From Owenweeksia sp963758205 (lineage in GTDB: Bacteria; Bacteroidota; Bacteroidia; Flavobacteriales; Schleiferiaceae), in contig CAVWUM010000005.1 of assembly GCA_963758205.1 (NCBI GenBank), positions 248,001 through 312,000 on the forward strand: a DNA stretch of 64,000 bases, read 5' to 3'. The notes under the pieces were generated by a model. That model had not been told where the DNA came from. It saw only the letters and a program-made list of their open reading frames with translations, and searched no databases. Position 1 is the first letter of the stretch. Every line of letters starts with the position of its first letter. The translations under genes and the position numbers were made by a program. Shown here one piece after another: positions 42,101 to 49,695 of this stretch.

Positions 42101-42392
42101 CCCACTTCATACGGTAGGCTACTGATAAGTACTCTTCTTTATGGTTGTGATGGTGATGATCTTCGTCTCCGTGATTATGCCTGTGTTCAACAGCTTCAGG
42201 ATCGGTAAGAAAGGCTGTATAGCCATGAGATTCAAAAAAAAGTGCTCCGCTTACCAAGTCAGTTTTATAGAGAAATTCACCATCCCACTGCCCCTGGTTT
42301 GGAATAAATGCGGGTTGTGCCCACACTCCAAATGCAGCGATTAACAGGCCCAGTAACAGGCAAACTTTTATGGCTTGAGTAGCTTTTCGCAT
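39129..42392 (-). CDS. Large secreted SBBP-repeat/PKD protein with T9SS type B sorting domain
   Basis: About 1087 aa. The start at 42392 (MRKATQAIKVCLLLG) gives a signal peptide ending in VWAQ; ATG at 42404 is also possible. Domains: DUF7948-like region with FIPNQGQWDGEFLYK at about 30-250, containing a His-rich loop HNHGDEDHHHHNH near residue 75; a beta-propeller-like region of SBBP-type repeats (STFIGGNN, SYFGGTNHETG, SFFGGSEEEH) at about 260-760; two PKD modules (YYWDFGNG, FSWDFGDGSSSDNE); a third Ig-like module; and a C-terminal CHU_C sorting domain (IPNAFSPNGDGINEEF, LRIFNRWGEIVF). Likely exported by T9SS. No catalytic motif is visible. Confidence 0.85.
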   Translation of the reverse strand: MRKATQAIKVCLLLGLLIAAFGVWAQPAFIPNQGQWDGEFLYKTDLVSGALFFESHGYTAFLTDPEAVEHRHNHGDEDHHHHNHKEEYLSVAYRMKWVNSNKSPVSGFSEKEFYHNYFLGNDSTRWKGNVPVFKGISYKGLYKGVTINYFEDGDRLKYDILLAAHADPGVLQMTFEGLQGLEISESRLVMKTAIGPVYEYIPEAYQIINGEKVIIPCSYSLSNAQVGFKLGNYDSSQPLIIDPVLDFSTFSGATSDNWGFTATYDNSGHFYGGGITFGAGYPITTGIVQNTYGGGAFDVSITKFNPSGTALIYSTFIGGNNIDMPHSMFVNNQDELVILGSTSSPDFPVSSNGYQSTFSIGSNVGFPPGSASNASYTNGANAFIFKLNASGSSQMGSTFIGSSSGPVGTNSAITKNYSDRSRGEVIVLANGNIAVATSARAVDLPFINPGVPLATNNVQYAVVAVFNPSLSQLVWGSYFGGTNHETGYSVKSDGTDIFLCGSTQSTDLPMFPNSFEDSKQGGLDGYIAKFNGNNGQLLGATYVGTSGYDQAYFIDIDKFGSIFLFGHSDINFPISGGKYSNPNSSQFIQKYSSDLSSRVWSTAVGSGQPKIDLVPSAFMVDECLNIYLSGWGGGSNSLSNGFLGGSTTGLSVTSNAIKSTTDGSDFYFMVLDRDASGLLYGSFFGGSEEEHVDGGTSRFSPDGTIYQAVCAGCGENFLPTFPTTPGAYANTHNRSTNCNLGAIKISLEQTVQAVPDIDITLDMDTVCNELFVKFSNNSKHANKYYWDFGNGLTSNQFEPSTVYNGLGQYTIQLVAEDTVCDISDTATLTINHDTPKGPDASMTYNYVGCDKTYQVDFSNTSNEVNQFSWDFGDGSSSDNENPTHFYQDSGTYQIRLIAFDTACGIADTIYGTVTFSDSTTTPRAEVSYKECSTGELEIAHLNYRARYLYEWLYSGKKATGAYPKIQFDNPGIYSVNLSVEDPLCIQQYEQDFKVRIEAIQTEIFIPNAFSPNGDGINEEFVLSGNACNPNDYLRIFNRWGEIVFETRSPFTEFWDGTNNGEKPKEDVYTYILNTGKESRRGYLTLFM

Positions 42393-42438
42393 CCTATAAA
42401 TCAACTCACTAAAGTACCACTAATGACTGAGATAGCAC

Positions 42439-42469
42439 GGGGCTTTGAATAGGATTTATTTAAAGCCCC
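42439..42469 (-). terminator. Hairpin after the THUMP-like methyltransferase gene
   Basis: GGGGCTTT and AAAGCCCC form an 8-bp stem with a 15-base loop, seven bases after the methyltransferase stop (minus strand). There is no strong T tract on that strand, so it may act as a stabiliser rather than a terminator. Confidence 0.4.
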
Positions 42470-42475
42470 ATAAAC

Positions 42476-43648
42476 CTATTCTGCCCTGCTTAGCAACTCA
42501 CAAACGATAAAGGTGTAACTCCCATCCATCAGTCTTGTGGCTATAAGATAATCCTTATATGAAGGTTTAAGCTTTAGTTTCTGCTCAATTTCATTGGCTT
42601 TTTCAGGGAAGTTTCGGCTGATAACATTAAACCTGCCCTTAGTTAAACTCTTGTCAAAAGGCTTAAATAGTTGCTTTATCATAAAAGTTTTTCCTGGAAA
42701 ATCTGTAACAACTTCGGTTGAAGTATAGAAGTTGCTATTAGGATGTAACTTTTTTACCTTCAGTTTTTTAGATAGAATATCCTGTCCACCTGATTTTAAT
42801 ATTGACGCATTGGGTTCATAGAGGTAATTTTCAGGATTATCAATGGTTGCTTTCGCTTCTGTAAGTTCATCCAATAAAAATTCAAATGTGTATATCCTTT
42901 CAGGATAAATGTCAAATGTTTTTACCCTTACTGATTTGGTTTGAGCATCCATTAAGAACAAAACCTCTTTGCAATCATTCCTGTGACTTATAATCCAAAC
43001 CTCGCTCACAAATTTCAATTGTTCTAAGGCAAGGCTGATGTCAAGCATGGGGCTTGCCTTAATCAGGCTTTTGCGGCCATTGCTTACCAGTAAGTCAAGT
43101 AGTTGGGTTACATCCGGCAGGCAATCGGAGAGGGCCACCACTTTACTCTTCGCGTCATCGCGCCTGTATGGATCCACATAAATAAAGTCGGCTTCTGAGC
43201 CTTCCAGAGTCTTTATCCCATCACCAATTATTATTTTAATGTTAGTGTTGGAAATTTCAAAGTTATGCTGTGCTACTTCGGCTAACTCAGCATTCTGTTC
43301 TACGTAAGTACTTTTTGTAAAGGATTCGGAGAGGTAAAAGCAATCCACACCCAGCCCACCGGTAATATCCAGTAGTTCATAGCCATTTACGAGAGATGCC
43401 TTAAGTTCAGCTGTAGCCTGAGAACTGGCCTGTTCAAGGCTAAGTCCGTTGGGGAAAATGATATTTGGGTTCTCTAACCAGTCAGGGAGTTTTTTCCTGA
43501 TTTTTTGCCTGGCCTGAATTTGCTCAACCAAAACCTTCTTCTCTGGCTGTTTGGCGTATTTCAATAATAGTTTAAAGGGATCATCAGAGCTGTGGCTTTT
43601 AATAAAATCCCTGTTTTCAATGATATGGGAAATTTCTTCAGGACTCAC
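42476..43648 (-). CDS. THUMP-like class I SAM-dependent methyltransferase
   Basis: A 390-aa protein. The central SAM-binding domain has YELLDITGGLGVDCFYLS (motif I) near residues 91-108, TYVEQNAEL (motif II) and ADFIYVDPYRRD (catalytic region with DPYR) near 153-164. The C-terminal part from about residue 300 (KKLKVKKLHPNSNFY) fits the THUMP-like domain found in Bacteroidota homologues. It probably modifies RNA, though the site is unknown. It overlaps the DUF4159 gene by four bases, so the two are co-translated. Confidence 0.85.
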   Translation of the reverse strand: MSPEEISHIIENRDFIKSHSSDDPFKLLLKYAKQPEKKVLVEQIQARQKIRKKLPDWLENPNIIFPNGLSLEQASSQATAELKASLVNGYELLDITGGLGVDCFYLSESFTKSTYVEQNAELAEVAQHNFEISNTNIKIIIGDGIKTLEGSEADFIYVDPYRRDDAKSKVVALSDCLPDVTQLLDLLVSNGRKSLIKASPMLDISLALEQLKFVSEVWIISHRNDCKEVLFLMDAQTKSVRVKTFDIYPERIYTFEFLLDELTEAKATIDNPENYLYEPNASILKSGGQDILSKKLKVKKLHPNSNFYTSTEVVTDFPGKTFMIKQLFKPFDKSLTKGRFNVISRNFPEKANEIEQKLKLKPSYKDYLIATRLMDGSYTFIVCELLSRAE

Positions 43649-44313
43649 TTTCCGGCCATTCCCTTAAAGGTGTATTCCAAAATATTGGCGCCCATTTGCA
43701 ATGCTTTTAGCCTTTTTTCAGGCGGATCATTATGCACCTCTTCGTCTTCCCAGCCATCACTTAAATCAGTTTCGGTGGTATATAGCAATGCTAGCCTGCC
43801 TTTTATAAAAATGCCCATGGCAACCGGTGGGGCATTGTCGTGCTCATGTATTTTCGGGATGCCATCCTTAAACACATAATGCTGGTTAAAAATAGGATGG
43901 GAGGGGGGAATGGGCTGGAGCTCGATTTCAGGGAATACCTTTTTTAATTCTGGCCTGATAAACTTATCCATGCCATAGTTATCATCAATGTGCAAAAAAC
44001 CGCCAGACTCAAGATAAAGTCTCAGATTTTTACGTTCATCATCAGAAAAAATCACATTGCCATGACCCGTCATGTGTATAAAGGGGTAGCTGAAAATATC
44101 TGTGGAGCCTACATCAACTACATCGTACTCAGGGTCAATATCGGTACCCAGGTTTTGATTTGTAAATAAAATGAGATTGCTGAGGGCGGTGGGGTTCGAG
44201 TACCAATCTCCACCACCATTATATTTAAGCAAGGCCAGTTTATAGGAGTATTGCTGTGGGTTAAGAGCCATTAAGGCAAGGGCCAATACGGGGATAAAAA
44301 GCATTTTTCGCAT
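43645..44313 (-). CDS. DUF4159 domain protein, secreted
   Basis: A 222-aa protein with a signal peptide (MRKMLFIPVLALALMALNPQQ). The start at 44313 is chosen over a longer frame because the upstream 28 residues do not look like a signal. The mature part (LALLKYNGGGDWYSNPTAL, YPFIHMTGHGNVIFSDDE, LESGGFLHIDDNYGMD, PPVAMGIFIKGRLALLYTTE) matches DUF4159, a glutamine-amidotransferase-like fold without known activity. It is often found near MoxR/aerotolerance loci, which are not present here. Confidence 0.88.
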   Translation of the reverse strand: MRKMLFIPVLALALMALNPQQYSYKLALLKYNGGGDWYSNPTALSNLILFTNQNLGTDIDPEYDVVDVGSTDIFSYPFIHMTGHGNVIFSDDERKNLRLYLESGGFLHIDDNYGMDKFIRPELKKVFPEIELQPIPPSHPIFNQHYVFKDGIPKIHEHDNAPPVAMGIFIKGRLALLYTTETDLSDGWEDEEVHNDPPEKRLKALQMGANILEYTFKGMAGK

Positions 44314-44455
44314 AGGTGCAAAATTAGGGCTTACAGTAAAACGGAAATCAGTTGCAGTGAATGTGGTGGTAAGAAACAGTTTACAAATTATACACACCTC
44401 TAATTTCGTTTAATAAGCTTATTTAACTGATTGCTAATTAAGCTTTTGAACAGAT

Positions 44456-44484
44456 GCATATTTAGCGATGATGTTGTATTTTCA
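44456..44484 (+). promoter_or_regulatory. Possible promoter of the first MAM-repeat giant gene
   Basis: TTG at 44456-44458 is followed after 18 bases by TATTTTCA, three of four variable positions close to TAnnTTTG. The match is only moderate. Confidence 0.35.
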
Positions 44485-44510
44485 CCTAACGAAAACTACA
44501 ATCCTATTTC

Positions 44511-47500
44511 ATGATGAAAAATTACTCACTGGCATTTATGCTGGTTTGGATAAGTCTCACCACTGTGCTATCCGCACAATCACCTACAGTAGCTACTTAT
44601 ACAGCCGGATTAATTTCTTCCGATTTTCAAACCGGTGTTGTTCCCATCACTCTGAATTCCAACTGTCCGGGGGTTTTAAACGTACCTGTGCCTGCCGGAA
44701 GATTTGTAACATCCGTTGATGTAGAGTATGATTTTGAAGCCCTTGGCCTGGGTTGGCAACGAGAGCAGAGTTCATATCTCGAGTGTGTTACTACCAGCAC
44801 CAAAGAGGCTACCGTATCAGTTGGCCCTAATGTTACCAGTTCGGGTGTCGTGTCCTACAATCGTACTGGTTTGTCTATCGCCAATGGGCTCGTACCTGTC
44901 GGTGGGCTTCAGTTCAGGCTTCATGCCTTCCGTTCTTTTTCTGGTGGTGGCTGTAACAATACCGTTCAGCGCATCAATAACAATACGTTTAAAATTACCG
45001 TACACCATGTGCCGGCACCAACCTGTTTACCACCCACTGCTTTATCCGTTAATGCAACAGGAGCAACAACCGTTACCCTTGGCTGGACTACTGGTGGAGC
45101 CACAAATTGGCAGATAGAATATGGTCCTCCTGGTTTTCCTGTTGGGACAGGTACTATCGTAAATGCTAACACCAACCCCTTTACTGTAACAGGTTTAAAC
45201 AGTTCTGCCATATATGACTTTTACGTAAGGGATAGTTGTTCAGCAACAGACAAGAGTTTTTGGAGTGGGCCGGTTACTGCCAACACCGATTGCTTTCCAT
45301 TTTTAGCTCCTTTTAGTGAAAATTTTGATGGATTCTCCTGGGTTACAGGAACAAATTTTAATGATACAGGATCCATAGCACAATGCTGGACGAGAAACCC
45401 TCTCGTAAATTACCTTTGGAAACCCGGGCCTCCTCCATTTACTACAACTCTTACCGGCCCTTCGGCAGATCATACCACGGGAAGTGGGAAGTACCTGTTT
45501 GCCGAGTCAATTTTTAACGGGGGTACAGCTCCTTTTGACGCCTTTGTTATAACTCCGCCCATAGACCTTACCGCACTTACCACCCCCGAACTCAGTTTTT
45601 GGTACCATATGTTTGGAAGTGGCATTGGCTCTATGACAGTTGAGGTTGATAATGGCAGCGGTTTTACTCAGGTTTGGAATAAATCCGGCCAGCAGCAAAC
45701 AAGTAATACCCAGGCATGGAAAGAAGCTATTATAAACCTGGCGGCCTATGCAAATGATACCGTTAAAATTCGCTTTAAAGCAACAAAGGCTAGCTTCAGT
45801 ACATTGGCCGATGCGGCTATAGATGATGTGGATATTCACGAAGCACCCAGCTGCCCTAAACCTCAAAACCTAGTTATTACTGGTAAAACCAACAATACCG
45901 TAACCCTTAGCTGGACTACCGGAGGCGCAACTAACTGGAATATTGAATATGGTAGTCCGGGATTTACACCAGGTACGGGAACAATTGTAAATGCAAACAG
46001 TAACCCATTTACGGTTACAGGTCTTTCGGCAAATACAGGCTATGCATTTTATGTTAGAGATAGTTGTGGTATTGGAGATGTTTCGGACTGGATAGGCCCA
46101 GTGGCGGATACCACAGACTGTAATCCGCTCCCCGCACCGTACCTGGAAACCTTTGATGGCCCGAACTTTACGATAGGCTCCTTTACAGTTCCGGGAAATC
46201 TGGATAACTGCTGGGAGAGGGATGAAACGGTAAATTACGTATGGTCGCCACAAAATACTGTAACTACAACTACTACAGGCCCCTCTGGAGACCACACAAC
46301 CGGTACAGGTAAATTTCTACATACCCAAAGAACTTTCGGAACGGTTATTCAATCAATGGAGGGAACAGTCATGTCACCCCTCATTGATCTTACACCCCTT
46401 AACACACCTGAAATGAGCTTTTGGTATCACATGTATGGTGCCGATATTGATTCACTTTCAGTGCAAATTTTTGATGGATCCACATGGAAACATGAATTAT
46501 CGATAGTAGGACAACAGCAAAATTCGAAAACCGCCTTATGGAAAGAGGCAATTGTGGATATTTCATCCTATGCCAATGATACCATAAAGGTCAGGTTTAA
46601 AGGATATAGAAACAGCACTTTTGCTTTTAACTCAATAATTGCGATTGATGATCTGGACATACATGAGCAACCTACCTGCCCTAAACCTTCGGCATTAAGC
46701 ATCACAAGTTCCACCGCAAATTCAATTACCCTTTCGTGGACAAGTGGAGGAGCCTCTAACTGGCAGATTGAATATGGAAATTCTGGATTTACCCTGGGTA
46801 CTGGTACTATCGTAAATGCGAATACCAACCCGTTTGTGGTTTCCGGATTAAATAGTTCAACTACTTATGATTTTTATGTAAGAGATAGTTGCGGAGCTAC
46901 TGACGTTAGCGATTGGTATGGCCTGGCCACCGGAGCTACCGACTGTTTACCGTTATTGGCACCTTTTACTGAAAATTTTGACGGACCTTCATGGACACCT
47001 GGAGCAAATTTTAACGATACAGGAACAGTAGCCCAATGCTGGATAAGAACTCCTTTGGTGAATTACCTTTGGAGGGTAGGGCCAACATCATTTGTAAGTA
47101 CTCTTACCGGCCCTGCAAATGATCATACCACGGGCTTTGGTAATTTTATTTTCGCAGAATCAATATTCAATGGAGGTACTGCTCCCTTTGACGCTTTTAT
47201 TGAGTCTCCTCAAATTGATCTGAGTGCGCTTACCAATCCTGAACTTCGTTTTTGGTACCATATGTTTGGTACCGCTGTGGGCAGTATGAGCGTGGAAATT
47301 GACAACGGTAACGGATATACGCAGGTTTGGACAAGATCAGGGCAACAACAAACCTCAGGAATAGACGTATGGAAAGAGGCTATCGTTAGTTTAAGTGCAT
47401 ATGTAAACGATACAATCCAGATTAGGATTAAAGCAACAAAAGCGAGTACTAGTACCCTTGCAGATGTGGCCGTTGATGACATTTCGGTGAAAGAGGCTCC

Positions 47501-47948
47501 CTCATGCCCTCGTCCGCAAAACATAACTTCTACTACCACTACCACAACTTCAGTTACCTTATCATGGACTACAGGTGGTGCTACAAACTGGCTGATAGGA
47601 TATAGAGTAGCTGGAGGAACGGGTCCGCTAACTATAGTGCCGGCAAATACAAATCCATTTACAGTTACCGGATTAAGCCCATCCAGTAGCTATGACTTTT
47701 TTGTAAAAGATAGCTGCGCTGTAGCAGATGTAAGTGTTTGGGAAGGGCCTATAAGTTTTAGCACACAATGTGGTGTAGCAACTGCTCCCTGGGCCGAAAA
47801 TTTTGATGGCTCCAGTTGGGTGAGCGGCACAGGTTGGCAAAATCTGGGCAACCAGATAAACAGTTGCTGGATAAGGCCGGTAGGAAATAATCTTGATTTT
47901 GGTTCTTTCAGAAGGGCCAACTCAAACGTTTGCCTCTGGTCCGGCTAA
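44511..47948 (+). CDS. MAM/Fn3 repeat giant 1, N-terminal part (frameshifted)
   Basis: A 1145-codon frame. Signal peptide at about 1-23 (ending VLSAQ). An N-terminal beta domain (STYTAG-like start, VPAGRFVTSVDVEYDF, LRLHAF-type strand) shared with the 3136-aa neighbour is followed by alternating fibronectin-III-like modules (YDFYVRDSC, GGATNW) and MAM modules (FSENFDG start, FWYHMFG core, IRFKATKAS end). Three MAM modules are complete and the fourth begins APWAENFDGSSW and breaks off. The MAMs are of the YLWKPG/DHTTG subtype except the last. The frame ends at 47948 because of a single extra T in the run at 47906-47908; downstream homology continues in another frame. Likely secreted or surface-exposed via T9SS. 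Confidence 0.85.
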   Translation: MMKNYSLAFMLVWISLTTVLSAQSPTVATYTAGLISSDFQTGVVPITLNSNCPGVLNVPVPAGRFVTSVDVEYDFEALGLGWQREQSSYLECVTTSTKEATVSVGPNVTSSGVVSYNRTGLSIANGLVPVGGLQFRLHAFRSFSGGGCNNTVQRINNNTFKITVHHVPAPTCLPPTALSVNATGATTVTLGWTTGGATNWQIEYGPPGFPVGTGTIVNANTNPFTVTGLNSSAIYDFYVRDSCSATDKSFWSGPVTANTDCFPFLAPFSENFDGFSWVTGTNFNDTGSIAQCWTRNPLVNYLWKPGPPPFTTTLTGPSADHTTGSGKYLFAESIFNGGTAPFDAFVITPPIDLTALTTPELSFWYHMFGSGIGSMTVEVDNGSGFTQVWNKSGQQQTSNTQAWKEAIINLAAYANDTVKIRFKATKASFSTLADAAIDDVDIHEAPSCPKPQNLVITGKTNNTVTLSWTTGGATNWNIEYGSPGFTPGTGTIVNANSNPFTVTGLSANTGYAFYVRDSCGIGDVSDWIGPVADTTDCNPLPAPYLETFDGPNFTIGSFTVPGNLDNCWERDETVNYVWSPQNTVTTTTTGPSGDHTTGTGKFLHTQRTFGTVIQSMEGTVMSPLIDLTPLNTPEMSFWYHMYGADIDSLSVQIFDGSTWKHELSIVGQQQNSKTALWKEAIVDISSYANDTIKVRFKGYRNSTFAFNSIIAIDDLDIHEQPTCPKPSALSITSSTANSITLSWTSGGASNWQIEYGNSGFTLGTGTIVNANTNPFVVSGLNSSTTYDFYVRDSCGATDVSDWYGLATGATDCLPLLAPFTENFDGPSWTPGANFNDTGTVAQCWIRTPLVNYLWRVGPTSFVSTLTGPANDHTTGFGNFIFAESIFNGGTAPFDAFIESPQIDLSALTNPELRFWYHMFGTAVGSMSVEIDNGNGYTQVWTRSGQQQTSGIDVWKEAIVSLSAYVNDTIQIRIKATKASTSTLADVAVDDISVKEAPSCPRPQNITSTTTTTTSVTLSWTTGGATNWLIGYRVAGGTGPLTIVPANTNPFTVTGLSPSSSYDFFVKDSCAVADVSVWEGPISFSTQCGVATAPWAENFDGSSWVSGTGWQNLGNQINSCWIRPVGNNLDFGSFRRANSNVCLWSG

Positions 47949-49578
47949 AGATGTATCAGGTACTGGAGGTTATATCTATACTGAGGCTAACAATAATACC
48001 AACAATACGGGAGTAATTTCCACTCCACCGATCTACATTCCCTCAACCATGGTAAACCCAAAGTTTGCGTTTGCCTATCACATGTTTGGTGCTAATATCA
48101 CTTCTTTGTCTGTTAGAATAAATACTGGTAGTGGCTTTGGCCCTAATGTACTTGTTATAAACGGACCGCAGCAAAATTCAGAATTAGATCCATGGAAATT
48201 CGATACCATTAATCTGGTTCCGTATTTAGGTGATACTATCCGGTTAAAATTCTTTGGAACCAATAATGGTTTTAATGGTGACATTGCAGTTGATAACGTC
48301 AGTATTTTTGATGATCCAGGTTCAAATAATTGCGCTGATCCTTCCAACCTTGCAATCGGTTCAGCTACTCCCACGGGCTTCACAGTAAACTGGACAGGCA
48401 ATGGAAACTCACAAGTTGAAGTTGTTCCTGGTGGTCAACCCCAGGGTAGTGGCACAACTTACTATAATGTAGCATCACCATTAGTGGTTACGGGGCTTCT
48501 AAGCAATACTACCTATGATATATATGTAAGAGATAGCTGTGGCACCACCAGTTTAAGCCAGTGGATAAATGCCAGCCAAACCACATTGGTTTGTCCTCCA
48601 ATATCTCCATCATTCACCAATACCAATTCCTGGCTTGGTGTAAACTTTAATTCAGGTGCCACGGTAAATGCTGATTCACTCCAATGGAATTTTGGGGATG
48701 GTAATAGCACATCTGGCAACAGCCCCGCCCACACCTATGCCAGTGCAGGAGTTTACGTGGTTACAATGGATGCATTTTCGGATTGTGGTTCTACCGCTCA
48801 ATTAATTGATACCATCAGGGTTTGTGATACGCTTAGCGCTGATTTTACATTTACAGCCAATGGTGATACTGTAAGTTTTGACGCTTCATCATCAACCAAC
48901 GCCACTTCCTATACCTGGGATTTGAATGGTTTTGGGGCCAATGGACAATTGGTAAATTACAGGTTTCCGAGCCCTGGAACTAAGCCTGTAACGCTCACCG
49001 TATTTAATGAATGTGGAGATAGTGCAAGGGTGGTTAAAAATGTGAAAGTATGCCTTGCCCCAAAAGCAAGCTGGACCTACAACATTATATCTACTACCAG
49101 TGCCGGTATGCTTACACAATTTGATGCTTCAGCCTCGCAAAATGCAGTGAGCTATGAATGGGATTTTGGCGATGGCAGTGCACTGGTTACAGGGCAGATT
49201 ATGCCACAGCATACCTACATTACGCCAGGTTTGTTTTATAAGGTTACCCTTAAAGTTACTAATACCTGTGGTGAGGCCAGTGTACAGTCTTTCAGGTTGA
49301 GCCAAATAGGACTTGAGGAATTATTATTAGAAGAATCGCTTAAAGTGTATCCGAACCCTGCCAGTAATAAGGTTAGTATTTATTGGGATGGTAAAGAGGC
49401 TGATATTAATCGAGTTTCGGTGTTGGATGCTTCCGGAAGACTACTGAAATCAATTGCTATAGACAATACTGAACAGAGCCAATATAGTTTAGAGGTTTCG
49501 GAGCTTGCAGCAGGTGTCTATTTTATTCAGTTGCATTACGGAACAAAGCTTATCAGAAGAAGACTAATTAAGAAATAA
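47893..49578 (+). CDS. MAM/Fn3 repeat giant 1, C-terminal part with T9SS type A sorting domain
   Basis: This frame completes giant 1. It starts inside MAM 4 (EGPTQTFASGPAKDVSGTG, then FAYHMFGANI core), continues with an Fn3 module (CADPSNLAIGSA), three PKD modules (LQWNFGDGN, YTWDLNGFG, YEWDFGDGSA) and a T9SS type A sorting domain (LKVYPNPASNKVSIYW, VLDASGRLLKS, LAAGVYFIQLHYG). With one T removed at 47906-47908 the whole protein would be about 1690 aa. The last two PKD modules are nearly identical at DNA level to those of the neighbouring giant. The first residues listed from 47893 are not a true start. Confidence 0.83.
   Translation: MILVLSEGPTQTFASGPAKDVSGTGGYIYTEANNNTNNTGVISTPPIYIPSTMVNPKFAFAYHMFGANITSLSVRINTGSGFGPNVLVINGPQQNSELDPWKFDTINLVPYLGDTIRLKFFGTNNGFNGDIAVDNVSIFDDPGSNNCADPSNLAIGSATPTGFTVNWTGNGNSQVEVVPGGQPQGSGTTYYNVASPLVVTGLLSNTTYDIYVRDSCGTTSLSQWINASQTTLVCPPISPSFTNTNSWLGVNFNSGATVNADSLQWNFGDGNSTSGNSPAHTYASAGVYVVTMDAFSDCGSTAQLIDTIRVCDTLSADFTFTANGDTVSFDASSSTNATSYTWDLNGFGANGQLVNYRFPSPGTKPVTLTVFNECGDSARVVKNVKVCLAPKASWTYNIISTTSAGMLTQFDASASQNAVSYEWDFGDGSALVTGQIMPQHTYITPGLFYKVTLKVTNTCGEASVQSFRLSQIGLEELLLEESLKVYPNPASNKVSIYWDGKEADINRVSVLDASGRLLKSIAIDNTEQSQYSLEVSELAAGVYFIQLHYGTKLIRRRLIKK
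48874..49272 (+). repeat. 399-bp near-identical segment, copy 1 (with 58402-58800)
   Basis: This stretch matches 58402-58800 with about six differences counted by eye. It covers the last two PKD modules of giant 1. Flanking regions on both sides are much less similar. Confidence 0.9.
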
Positions 49579-49595
49579 AAAAAGTGTTCATATTC

Positions 49596-49634
49596 AAAAA
49601 GCCTGTTCATCAATTTTGTTGAACAGGCTTTTTT
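49596..49634 (+). terminator. Rho-independent terminator after giant 1
   Basis: AAAAAGCCTGTTCA and TGAACAGGCTTTTT form a 14-bp stem around a ten-base loop, ending in a T tract. It begins 18 bases after the stop. Confidence 0.85.
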
Positions 49635-49695
49635 ATTAAAGATAATAGCACAGTGGTTATATAATGGGTTTTTACTCTAAATTGCTGAATTATAA

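Noticed and set aside
48892..49119. A 75-codon antisense frame repeated at 58420-58647
   Set aside because: It is repeated only because the coding strand is duplicated (399-bp block); no independent evidence of a gene.
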